Origin: Candidatus Zixiibacteriota bacterium | GTDB taxonomy: Bacteria > Zixibacteria > MSB-5A5 > WJJR01 | Assembly (NCBI GenBank): GCA_014729565.1 | Contig: WJJR01000243.1 | Span: 1 to 8,888, forward strand | DNA length: 8,888 bases | Reading direction: 5' to 3' | Shown: positions 1 to 6,701 of the stretch, piece by piece | Layout of the letters: each line of letters begins with the position of its first letter | How positions within the stretch are numbered: the stretch's first letter is position 1 | Program-made: the position numbers and the translations under genes | Notes under the pieces: model-generated | Database searches by the model: none | What the model was told of the DNA's origin: nothing | The model's input: only the letters and a program-made list of their open reading frames with translations

Positions 1-2
1 AT

Positions 3-728
3 ACCCCACCTGCGGGTGATTCACTCGAAGGCATCAGTGGCCCAGGTGATAGCGGGGGACCGGCAATCCTCCGGCAAAACGGTGTGCCCTACATCATCGG
101 CGTGAGTGCCTACAACGACGGTGATCCCGAGTGCTTCTATGGGACCAATGAATACTACAGTCGTGTGTCGGACGAACTGGAGTGGATCGATAGCGTCATG
201 AGCGGGGCAATCATAACGGAGAAGAAACCGCGCTTAATGCGTTACGGCCAGACTGACGGGGGCAAGCAGACGGTCGAGAGCGGCGAAACCGATCCCGTGA
301 AGATCCCACTGGAGATGGATCCTATTCTGCTGAAGGTGATTGCCAAGATTGAGCAATCGGTTCAAACCAACGCGGTCGATCAGTATCTCCGTCTGTTCAC
401 ACCGCGCTATCGCGAAAAGAATCGCGACAATGAGAACATGGTGACAGCGATGCACTCGTTTCTGGTTAACGCGACGAAGAAGCGGGGACCGATTATCGGA
501 TATCATCCTCCCGGACGCGAGGGATTCGCTATTCCCGATTCAGAGTTTCCGATGCGTCCCGTTGTCTTTCACCTGGAAGACGGCACCCCCGGGTATTTCG
601 GCATCGCCGTGACACCGGATGGACAGATTGATCACCTGTCGCTGTTTATTATGGAGGGAATCTGCGAGCGGGGCACTGAGTGTCCGGAGATGGAGACCCT
701 CTCGGACATGGTGGAGTCAATCAAATGA
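3..728 (+). CDS. Trypsin-like (S1) serine protease, 3' part, with C-terminal extension (partial)
   Basis: The gene enters from the left edge in frame; 241 residues are visible. The motif GDSGGP is at 48-62, with the catalytic serine codon at 51-53. It is followed by the usual C-terminal S1 pattern: a hydrophobic strand (VPYIIGVSAY), a Cys, then YSRVSDELEWID, which matches the final helix of trypsin-fold proteases. The His and Asp of the triad lie outside the window. After the protease fold (about residue 70 of the fragment) come some 170 further residues. Their last part ends in a strand-rich stretch (VVFHLEDGTPGYFGIAVTPDGQIDHLSLF) that may be an NTF2-like accessory domain; this is only a guess. 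The GTG at 84 is internal and should not be taken as the start, because it would remove the active site. The protein probably cleaves peptides in the periplasm or outside the cell. It ends 34 bases before the convergent lipoprotein gene. Confidence 0.88.
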   Translation, partial: TPPAGDSLEGISGPGDSGGPAILRQNGVPYIIGVSAYNDGDPECFYGTNEYYSRVSDELEWIDSVMSGAIITEKKPRLMRYGQTDGGKQTVESGETDPVKIPLEMDPILLKVIAKIEQSVQTNAVDQYLRLFTPRYREKNRDNENMVTAMHSFLVNATKKRGPIIGYHPPGREGFAIPDSEFPMRPVVFHLEDGTPGYFGIAVTPDGQIDHLSLFIMEGICERGTECPEMETLSDMVESIK

Positions 729-762
729 CCATTCGCCAAGTCGAGTGGTGTACCGACGTTGC

Positions 763-1443
763 CTACTGCCTCACAAACGTAAACGTCCCCACTGAAGGCA
801 AGGCACCATCCACCCATAGCGGACCACTGTCGATCTGAAAGATGCCGGCCGGCGGTTGGGTGGCTTGGTTCGGTGACGTGTAATCGCTTCCGCTGTCTGT
901 TCCCGCATCGTACGGATACAGCTCGATCACCAGGCTGTCCACCCACTCGCTGCCGTCAAATAAGTCCAGGCCCGATACGCCCACAAACCAGTCGGGACTC
1001 GGGGCGACCATTGACACCAATGTGACTGCGGGAAAATCCAGACTGACATCAAACTCGAGACTGGCCATTCCCGGCGACACGCCAATCCCGGTTCCGGTGA
1101 GAAGGTTCTCCGCACCGCCATTGCCCTGAGCCGTCGCCACTTCAGAGGCCAGTGCGTTCGTCGCCCCCAATTCGGCCATGGCCTTGATCCCCGGCGAGGC
1201 CAACTCTCCGACCTCCCAGAACGACATGCATGAGCAATGAGTCGCCCCAATGAGAGGGGAGAAATGCGGGTTGGCCGGGAACCCGTCGGGATGTGTGGCA
1301 GCGCTCCAGGTGCTGGTAAAGGTGACCTGGTAGCGTACAGAGTCTTCCGGCGGCGGGGCCATCACCGGGTCGTCGTCCGAACAGCCAGCCACGACCAGCA
1401 GCAGGAGGACAGAGATGGATCCTATTCGTAACCGAGTGCTCAT
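763..1443 (-). CDS. Spondin_N-domain lipoprotein
   Basis: The product has 226 residues from the ATG at 1443. The N-terminus is a basic start (MSTRLRIGS), a hydrophobic core and lipobox VAGC with Cys21, followed by SDDD, so it is a predicted lipoprotein anchored in the envelope. The rest matches the Spondin_N family (F-spondin N-terminal, C2-like fold) over nearly its whole length. Visible family hallmarks are a strand then WSAATHP (46-52) and FP..PHFSPLIGATH, the very typical APSPDWFVGV (about 147-156), and DAGTDSG (179-185). In eukaryotic F-spondin this domain can bind Ca and participates in matrix adhesion; bacterial members are mostly uncharacterised. An in-frame ATG at 1497 would add 18 residues, but it gives a long n-region and no better ribosome site, so 1443 is preferred. 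It is convergent with the S1 protease and divergent from the Cys-rich pair. The role is unknown; surface attachment or matrix binding is an inference. Confidence 0.87.
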   Translation of the reverse strand: MSTRLRIGSISVLLLLVVAGCSDDDPVMAPPPEDSVRYQVTFTSTWSAATHPDGFPANPHFSPLIGATHCSCMSFWEVGELASPGIKAMAELGATNALASEVATAQGNGGAENLLTGTGIGVSPGMASLEFDVSLDFPAVTLVSMVAPSPDWFVGVSGLDLFDGSEWVDSLVIELYPYDAGTDSGSDYTSPNQATQPPAGIFQIDSGPLWVDGALPSVGTFTFVRQ

Positions 1444-1497
1444 CACCAGCAATACGGAGTTCGGCGCCAATTGGATGTTGGATATCGGCACATTCAT

Positions 1498-1606
1498 TCA
1501 ATCATCGAAACGTCTTTTCTCGGTCTCACGTGGGACGAAAGCAGACACTCCGGCGTATTAAAGGTGAATAGATGATCGTAAAGAGGGGTCAGTACAGGGG
1601 GGCTCT
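1498..1606. promoter_or_regulatory. Divergent intergenic region with imperfect palindrome
   Basis: This gap separates the start of the Spondin_N gene (-) from that of the first Cys-rich gene (+) and must hold promoters for both. Bases 1523-1536 (GTCTCACGTGGGAC) form a 14-bp palindrome with one G-T mismatch pair, which could be an operator. A possible plus-strand -10 (TATTAA) lies at 1556-1561, but no good -35 accompanies it. The TATTAA reads as TTAATA on the other strand. No promoter can be called firmly. Confidence 0.25.
1596..1602 (+). promoter_or_regulatory. Ribosome binding site of first Cys-rich gene
   Basis: The purine run AGGGGGG lies four bases before the ATG at 1607 and fixes that start. 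Confidence 0.6.
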
Positions 1607-2143
1607 ATGTGGACAGGATTGAAGCTGATCGGCGTACTGCTAATGCTCATTGGGCTCCTGTTGATTCTCCGCTGTGGGGGCGACGTTGTCAACACGGGTG
1701 ACGTTGTTAGTGAGGCATCGGCAACGATGGTGTCCCAAACCGGCTGCAAACGGTTCGATTCACGGTCAACCATGGTTGATATCTCATCATCACTCGATTG
1801 TGTCGACTACGAATACGATGGCACCGCGAATCTGAACATCAGGCGCACCAATACCGGCTTCAATTGCTGCCCGGACTCCCTGACGGCATCTGTTGAGATC
1901 AGCGGTTCGGTGATTTCCATCGATGAGATCGAGTGGGTATCGGAGCCGTGCCGGTGTCTCTGCCTGTACGATATGGAATACGCTATCAGCGGGGTGGCGC
2001 CGGGCACCGTGACGCTTCAGTTCAACGAACCGTACCTCGAGGAAGGCGACGCTATTCTCAGTATCACGGTCGATTTGGCGGCTGAGCCCTCGGGTTCCAT
2101 CTGCGTCGAACGGTCACACTATCCTTGGGGCGTGGAGCAGTAA
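1607..2143 (+). CDS. Cys-rich exported protein, paralog 1 (unknown family)
   Basis: The product has 178 residues and is not one I recognise. Residues 1-22 are a strong hydrophobic segment (MWTGLKLIGVLLMLIGLLLILR) followed by Cys23-Gly-Gly-Asp. This suggests a lipoprotein with an atypical lipobox (Arg just before the Cys) or an N-terminal membrane anchor. The mature part has eight further Cys: one in TGCKRF, one in LDCVDYEYDG, two in GFNCCPDSLT, three in EPCRCLCLYDME and one near the end (SICVER), closing with YPWG. The spacing suggests disulfide bonds, hence a periplasmic or surface location, though metal binding by the CxCxC motif is also possible. Repeated short beta-type segments suggest an immunoglobulin-like or other beta sandwich. 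The next gene is a paralog; the C-terminal 112 residues align gap-free at 66 identities. The two genes are 38 bases apart and probably cotranscribed. Confidence 0.8.
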   Translation: MWTGLKLIGVLLMLIGLLLILRCGGDVVNTGDVVSEASATMVSQTGCKRFDSRSTMVDISSSLDCVDYEYDGTANLNIRRTNTGFNCCPDSLTASVEISGSVISIDEIEWVSEPCRCLCLYDMEYAISGVAPGTVTLQFNEPYLEEGDAILSITVDLAAEPSGSICVERSHYPWGVEQ

Positions 2144-2170
2144 CGCGTATCATTACGTCGAGACACGATT

Positions 2171-2177
2171 GGAGGTG
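2171..2177 (+). promoter_or_regulatory. Ribosome binding site deciding a CTG start
   Basis: GGAGGTG is the best Shine-Dalgarno sequence near the second Cys-rich gene. From the end of its GGAGG core there are six bases to the CTG at 2182. No ATG, GTG or TTG in the reading frame lies at a suitable distance. Confidence 0.6.
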
Positions 2178-2181
2178 TAAC

Positions 2182-2712
2182 CTGAAGCTGAAAATTCGTC
2201 TTGGCAGACTCTTCCTTGTCGTCACCAGTCTGCTGGTTGTGGCGCAATGCAGTGATGATTCGGGCACCGGCAGCATCACTCTGCCGGATCCGGTTGTGCG
2301 TATGCAGTCACATACTGATTGCAAGACGTTTGCCGATCAACTGATCATCGATATGCCACACTTGGTTCGCGATTGCTTCGTGTACGAGTACGATGGGGAA
2401 TCGGTTCTTCACATCACACGCACCAACGCCGGGTTCAATTGCTGCCCGGATTCGTTGACAGTGACGGCCGCGGTCACTCAGAGCACCATTACCGTCGAGG
2501 AAATCGAGTGGGTGTCCGATCCGTGCGACTGCCTCTGCCTGTATGACATGGAATTCGACATCGCTAATGTCCCTCCGGGGCTCGTGAGACTTCGTTTCAT
2601 AGAGCCATACCTGGCGCCCGGCGCGCCTGTGTTGCAGGCGACAATCGACCTGATCAACCACCCGTCCGGCTCGTTCTGTGCGGACCGCGGATTCTATCCC
2701 TGGGGTGAGTGA
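2182..2712 (+). CDS. Cys-rich lipoprotein, paralog 2 (unknown family, CTG start)
   Basis: The product has 176 residues if translation begins at CTG 2182. That start gives a textbook signal: MKLKIRLGR, a hydrophobic core (LFLVVTSLLVV), then AQC-SDD, a lipobox-like site with Gln before the Cys. The only upstream alternative is TTG at 2125, inside the end of the previous gene; it has no ribosome site and would put 19 extra residues before the signal. The mature part repeats the paralog: TDCKTF, RDCFVYEYDG, RTNAGFNCCPDSLT, IEWVSDPCDCLCLYDMEF, EPYL, HPSGSFC and final YPWGE. All eight mature Cys are conserved. Divergence is greatest in the segment just after the CCPDSLT motif, which may be a surface loop or partner-binding strand. 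It is probably in one operon with paralog 1, from a local tandem duplication. The function is unknown; a disulfide-stabilised envelope protein is the likely nature. Confidence 0.78.
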   Translation: MKLKIRLGRLFLVVTSLLVVAQCSDDSGTGSITLPDPVVRMQSHTDCKTFADQLIIDMPHLVRDCFVYEYDGESVLHITRTNAGFNCCPDSLTVTAAVTQSTITVEEIEWVSDPCDCLCLYDMEFDIANVPPGLVRLRFIEPYLAPGAPVLQATIDLINHPSGSFCADRGFYPWGE

Positions 2713-2715
2713 GAG

Positions 2716-2741
2716 GCTCGGTATCGCCGAGCTACGGCTCG
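2716..2741. terminator. Overlapping hairpins between convergent genes
   Basis: Four bases after the stop of the second Cys-rich gene, GCTCGG (2716-2721) pairs with CCGAGC (2727-2732) around a five-base loop. The right arm can instead pair onward: CGAGC (2728-2732) with GCTCG (2737-2741) around TACG. The two stems exclude each other. There is no U-tract, so termination, possibly for both convergent genes, is a weak inference. Confidence 0.35.
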
Positions 2742-2753
2742 TTGCTCCCGGGA

Positions 2754-4220
2754 CTACGCTCCGCCCACCACTCGCTTCAGACTTCGGTACAGCTCCTGCC
2801 CCATCTTTTCCGCGACCGGTGGATCGAAATTCGACAAGACAATCACCGTCAAACGACCATTGCTTTCCATGACCGCACTGACGCCTGGCCCACCGCCGGC
2901 GATGCCAGTCTCGGCCCGTGATCGTTCGAGATCATCCTGAGTCGGCGCATCCGGCCCGGGTTCATCACCACCGAAATACCACATCGTCGAGGCCGGCGAG
3001 AGGAGCTTGTATTCACGCACAGCATTGTCAAATCGTAACATGTCCACAACCGACGCCTGCGCACTCCCAGCCGAATTCCCCTTAATGGGCAGCATAAAGA
3101 GGTTACTTCGCAGCGCGTCGCTGCGGCCGTCGGGACCCATGCGTGTATATCCGACGGCCACATTCGGAACCGGCTCGTCATGCGAGAAGAACCCGGCACC
3201 GGTCATACCTGCGGGCTTAAAGATATTCTCGGTCACATACTCACCGTACGGCATTCCGGACACTTCGGCAATAATCGCCCCCAACACCATATATCCCGCA
3301 TTGGAGTATTCGCGTTTCTCACCCGGTGTGCGTGTCAGTGGCTCATCGGCAAACAGCGGGAAGAAATTGCGCGGCTGGCGAAACAACGCACGCGATGAAT
3401 TGAAAAACTCATCGGTGAAGATATCACCCAATCCCGATGTGTGTTTCAGCAGATGGCGGATCGTGATTTGCCGGGCAGCATCCTCATTTGGGTACTCCGG
3501 CAGAAGATCGATGATGTGATCATCCAGTGACAGCTTGCCGGCCTCGGCCAGTTGCGCAATCGCAATTTGTGTGAACGATTTATTGATTGATCCCAGATCA
3601 AACCGCGTATCGACCTGATTGTCGACATCCCAGGCGAGACTGGCCTTGCCCCAGGCGCCCGAGTACACAGACTGACCATCCACAGCGATCAGAACGGCCC
3701 CTGAGAACATGCCATTGTCGGCCAGTCGGTCGATCCATGGCCCAACGGCATTGTCGAGGGCATCGATCGATGCATCATCGGTCAGACCCAATGGCGGCAG
3801 CCCGGGACCACGTCCACCGGCATCAGTGTCGACTCCCATCTGAACGATGCGATGCGGTGGATCGCTCTCGAATTCAAACGTGTAGGCCAGTGTCGGGCCA
3901 TCGGTACGTTCCGTGACGAACTTCATCACATGCGGTTGTTCCATCATCATACTCACCACCTGACCGTCGCCAAACTCCTCAATCATCGATGGCAGTGCCT
4001 TCCTCCATCGTGCGTCCCGTTCCTCGGGATCCTCCGGCGGGGCCCAGTGAGTGTTCATGGAGGCAAGCAGTTGGGTAAGATCGCCATCTTGAAATGCCTG
4101 CAGCACCTCCATGGCGCGTTCTTTCTCGGTGCGCGACGACGACGTTTGGCCACTGGCCAACCCGCTGGTCAGCGCCACCACCACAACCAGCATGCCTGTG
4201 AGTCTGAAATATCTGTCCAT
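2754..4220 (-). CDS. Exported serine hydrolase, beta-lactamase / class C-like family
   Basis: The product has 488 residues from the ATG at 4220, chosen because GGAGGG sits four bases upstream and the first 24 residues form a clean signal peptide (MDRYFRLTGMLVVVVALTSGLASG). Residues about 30-135 form an accessory region (AMEVLQAFQDGDLTQLLASMN...) of the NTF2-like or DUF3887 type often fused to such hydrolases; this assignment is tentative. The beta-lactamase-like domain covers about 171-481. It has SxxK as SINK (Ser211 nucleophile, Lys214), HTSG at 260-263, YSN at 305-307 (Tyr general base) and a GGGPG turn at 442-446 in place of the KTG triad. Relatives include D-Ala-D-Ala carboxypeptidases, D-aminopeptidases and esterases; most are not antibiotic-resistance enzymes, and substrate cannot be read from sequence. 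It probably acts in the periplasm or outside. It is divergent from the dipeptidyl-peptidase gene. Confidence 0.9.
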   Translation of the reverse strand: MDRYFRLTGMLVVVVALTSGLASGQTSSSRTEKERAMEVLQAFQDGDLTQLLASMNTHWAPPEDPEERDARWRKALPSMIEEFGDGQVVSMMMEQPHVMKFVTERTDGPTLAYTFEFESDPPHRIVQMGVDTDAGGRGPGLPPLGLTDDASIDALDNAVGPWIDRLADNGMFSGAVLIAVDGQSVYSGAWGKASLAWDVDNQVDTRFDLGSINKSFTQIAIAQLAEAGKLSLDDHIIDLLPEYPNEDAARQITIRHLLKHTSGLGDIFTDEFFNSSRALFRQPRNFFPLFADEPLTRTPGEKREYSNAGYMVLGAIIAEVSGMPYGEYVTENIFKPAGMTGAGFFSHDEPVPNVAVGYTRMGPDGRSDALRSNLFMLPIKGNSAGSAQASVVDMLRFDNAVREYKLLSPASTMWYFGGDEPGPDAPTQDDLERSRAETGIAGGGPGVSAVMESNGRLTVIVLSNFDPPVAEKMGQELYRSLKRVVGGA

Positions 4221-4224
4221 TGAG

Positions 4225-4230
4225 CCCTCC
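4225..4230 (-). promoter_or_regulatory. Ribosome binding site of serine hydrolase
   Basis: GGAGGG on the minus strand lies four bases before the ATG at 4220. It supports this start over the in-frame codon at 4301, which overlaps the predicted promoter. Confidence 0.7.
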
Positions 4231-4272
4231 ATGCATGAGATATCGTATAACCCCTCAAAGTAGGACATACAA

Positions 4273-4296
4273 AGTCCGTCATCGGTTGCACGGACT
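4273..4296. repeat. 7-bp inverted repeat in hydrolase leader
   Basis: AGTCCGT (4273-4279) and ACGGACT (4290-4296) are perfect complements around a ten-base loop. The dyad lies at the predicted transcription start of the minus-strand hydrolase, so it could be an operator or a 5'-UTR hairpin. Confidence 0.4.
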
Positions 4297-4299
4297 ACC

Positions 4300-4327
4300 A
4301 TAATTCACATTCACACACTTTTGTCAA
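4300..4327 (-). promoter_or_regulatory. Sigma70-type promoter for the serine hydrolase
   Basis: On the minus strand TTGACA (plus 4322-4327) is a perfect -35. It is followed after 16 bases by AATTAT (plus 4300-4305), four of six to the -10 consensus. Transcription would start near 4293 and leave a leader of about 70 bases. The divergent peptidase gene must have its own promoter between here and 4399, but none stands out. Confidence 0.42.
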
Positions 4328-4383
4328 CCTGGCAGCCAACCCGCTTGCCAAGCAAATTCGATCCGATGCATCCTGTCCTCACT

Positions 4384-4390
4384 AGAGGAG
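4384..4390 (+). promoter_or_regulatory. Ribosome binding site of the S9 peptidase
   Basis: AGAGGAG is eight bases before the ATG at 4399 and decides this start over the upstream in-frame TTG at 4321. Confidence 0.65.
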
Positions 4391-4398
4391 ACCAGATC

Positions 4399-6654
4399 AT
4401 GTCACACATTGCGATATCGCGTTCGATCGGCTGGTTTCTGGTGCTGCTGGCGGCAATTGGAGTCTTTGCGGCTGATTCCGTGTCTGCCGAAAAGCTCACC
4501 ATTGATCGCCTCTACGATGATCCGCCGTTATCAGGTAGCCGTCCGCGAGGAACGTCAATCTCCCCCGATGGAAAGCGTGTGGGCTTTCTGCGTGGCAGCG
4601 ATGACGATCAGTATCAACTGAACCTCTGGGTGTATGATGTCAATGAGGGAGACTCGCGCTTGTTGGTTGATTCGCGCCAGCTCGTGCCTGACGAAGTCCT
4701 CACCGATGAGGAAAAGGCACGACGCGAACGCACGCGCATGGCCTCTTATCACGGCATCCTCCACTACGAATGGTCCCCCGACAGCCGCAAGCTCCTGTTT
4801 CCATTAGGCGACGCCCTCTATCTGTATGACCTCACCGCCGACTCGGCCAATGCGGTGCGCACGGTTATAGACGGGGAGTACGTGCTCGACCCCAAAGTAT
4901 CACCCAAAGGCCAGTTCGTGTCGTTTGTGCGTGATCAAAACCTGTTTGTGATTGATCTGCAGTCGGGTGAAGAACGCCCGCTCACCACTGATGGTGGCGG
5001 TACGGTCCACAACGCCGAATCGGAATTCGTCGCTCAGGAGGAATACGGACAATACACGGGCTACTGGTGGGCGCCCGATGATTCGTACATCGCCTACAAG
5101 CAGTTCGACGACTCTCCGGTTCCGATCAGGAAACGATTCGAAGTCTATGCCGACCGTACCGAAATCGTTGAGCAACGGTACCCGGCCACCGGTGACTCGA
5201 ACGTGACCGTGAAATTGGGTTTGGTCAGTCCCCACGGTGGGGACACCCGCTGGATTTTTCTCGGGGCCGATCCCGACATCTATCTCGTTCGTGTCGATTG
5301 GATGCCCGACGCGAAGTCGGTCACCTATCAACGCCAATCACGGGATCAGAAACGCCTCGAACTGGTCACGGTCGATGTCGTGTCGCTGAACCAAAGGACT
5401 TTGCTAACAGAGGAATCGGATGCGTGGATCAATCTCCACCACGATCTTCACTGTCTCAAGACACGCGACGCGTTCATCTGGTCCTCCGAGCGCACCGGGT
5501 TCCGGCATCTCTATCTGTACAACAACGACGGCGAGTTCATTCGTGCACTGACCGCAGGGGAGTGGCCGGTCGGCAAACTGTCGGCTGTTGATGAAACAGA
5601 TGGCACTGTCTGGTTCTCCAGCAATCGCGATGATGTTCTGGGCAATCAAATCTACATGACCCGCTTCGACACCGAGACACTGACACAACCGGTACAAATC
5701 ACGCGCGGTGACGGTTATCATAGTGGCACGTTTGCCGAGGATGCTGACGATGTCTCGCTGTTTATCGAATACTTTTCGAATCCGTCGACTCCGCCGCAGT
5801 ACAGCATTCGTGCTGCCGATGGATCGCGACTCGCATGGCTGGAGAAGAATGCGCTCGACAAGGATCATCCATACTGGCCATACGTCGACAATCATGTCAC
5901 GCCCGACTTTGGTTCGATTACCGCCGAAGACGGGCAAACGTTGTACTACAGCGTTTTAAAGCCGCCCGATTTCGATCCCAAACGGCGCTATCCGGTCATC
6001 GTCGACGTGTACGGTGGCCCGCACTCGCAGCAGGTCCGTCGCCGTTGGGGCGGCATGTTCAGCCAATACCTGGTGCGGCAGGGATACATCATCTTTCAGA
6101 TCGACAACCGCGGCTCCTCGCGGCGCGGCCGGGAATTCGAGAACCCGATCTACCATCGTCTCGGCCACATCGAAGTGCGCGATCAGCTAGCCGGAGTGGA
6201 CTGGCTCAAAAGGCAGCCGTATGTCGATGCGACCCGCATCGGCGTCTACGGCTGGAGTTACGGTGGCTACATGACGGTCATGATGTTGGCGAAAATGTCG
6301 GACCAGTTTGCCTGCGGCATCGCCGGCGCCCCGGTCACCGACTGGCGGCTGTACGATACGCATTACACCGAACGGTACCTCGGCACCCCGCAGAACAATC
6401 GCGATGGTTACGATTCCAGCGGCGTCTTCGGCGCATTACCGGGTCTCACGTCACCAATGCTCTTGATCCACGGCATGGCCGACGACAACGTGTTGTTCAC
6501 AAACTCGACCGAACTGATGTCGGCCTTACAGAACCAGGGCACGCTGTTCGACCTGATGACCTATCCCGGCGCGAAGCACGGTCTCAGCACGCGCGCATTG
6601 AAGAAACACCGAACGCGCCTGATGTTTGAGTTCTTTGAGGAACACCTGAAGTAG
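4399..6654 (+). CDS. Dipeptidyl-peptidase IV family serine peptidase (S9B), exported
   Basis: The product has 751 residues, normal for the family. A signal peptide covers residues 1-30 (core WFLVLLAAIGVFAA, likely cleavage after SVSA). The N-terminal part to about residue 480 is the DPPIV_N beta-propeller, with SPDGK/SPDSRKL-type blade repeats. It holds the double-Glu motif FVAQEEYGQYTGYWW (Glu214-Glu215), which in DPP4 binds the free N-terminus of the substrate. The C-terminal alpha/beta-hydrolase domain (about 530-751) has Tyr538 in DVYGGPHSQ (oxyanion hole), the nucleophile Ser620 in GWSYGG, Asp695 in HGMADDNVLF with Asn697, and His727 in GAKHG. All catalytic and specificity residues are present, so it should release X-Pro or X-Ala dipeptides from peptide N-termini, in the periplasm or outside. 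It is divergent from the serine hydrolase; both look like exported catabolic enzymes. No frameshift or truncation is seen. Confidence 0.95.
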   Translation: MSHIAISRSIGWFLVLLAAIGVFAADSVSAEKLTIDRLYDDPPLSGSRPRGTSISPDGKRVGFLRGSDDDQYQLNLWVYDVNEGDSRLLVDSRQLVPDEVLTDEEKARRERTRMASYHGILHYEWSPDSRKLLFPLGDALYLYDLTADSANAVRTVIDGEYVLDPKVSPKGQFVSFVRDQNLFVIDLQSGEERPLTTDGGGTVHNAESEFVAQEEYGQYTGYWWAPDDSYIAYKQFDDSPVPIRKRFEVYADRTEIVEQRYPATGDSNVTVKLGLVSPHGGDTRWIFLGADPDIYLVRVDWMPDAKSVTYQRQSRDQKRLELVTVDVVSLNQRTLLTEESDAWINLHHDLHCLKTRDAFIWSSERTGFRHLYLYNNDGEFIRALTAGEWPVGKLSAVDETDGTVWFSSNRDDVLGNQIYMTRFDTETLTQPVQITRGDGYHSGTFAEDADDVSLFIEYFSNPSTPPQYSIRAADGSRLAWLEKNALDKDHPYWPYVDNHVTPDFGSITAEDGQTLYYSVLKPPDFDPKRRYPVIVDVYGGPHSQQVRRRWGGMFSQYLVRQGYIIFQIDNRGSSRRGREFENPIYHRLGHIEVRDQLAGVDWLKRQPYVDATRIGVYGWSYGGYMTVMMLAKMSDQFACGIAGAPVTDWRLYDTHYTERYLGTPQNNRDGYDSSGVFGALPGLTSPMLLIHGMADDNVLFTNSTELMSALQNQGTLFDLMTYPGAKHGLSTRALKKHRTRLMFEFFEEHLK

Positions 6655-6667
6655 AGACCACCCGGAA

Positions 6668-6681
6668 GGGGCTGGTGCCCC
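6668..6681 (+). terminator. Short GC hairpin after the S9 peptidase
   Basis: GGGGC (6668-6672) pairs with GCCCC (6677-6681) around TGGT, 14 bases after the stop codon. There is no U-tract, so it is a weak terminator candidate only. Confidence 0.3.
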
Positions 6682-6701
6682 ACCGCTTGCGGCCTGTTGA
6701 G

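Noticed and set aside
84..728. GTG at 84 as the start of a separate 214-residue gene
   Set aside because: The frame is open upstream to the window edge and encodes GDSGGP, so the GTG is an internal valine codon.
2754..4220. Antibiotic-resistance beta-lactamase
   Set aside because: It has SxxK and YSN, but no KTG triad, and carries an N-terminal accessory region; this fits the broad serine hydrolase family and gives no basis for a resistance call.
5404..5937. 177-residue open frame on the minus strand
   Set aside because: It is antisense to the DPP IV propeller region and matches no family pattern.
5835..6629. 264-residue open frame on the plus strand in another frame
   Set aside because: It lies inside the DPP IV hydrolase domain, whose catalytic motifs are all in the other frame; the product is a basic, Arg-rich shadow.
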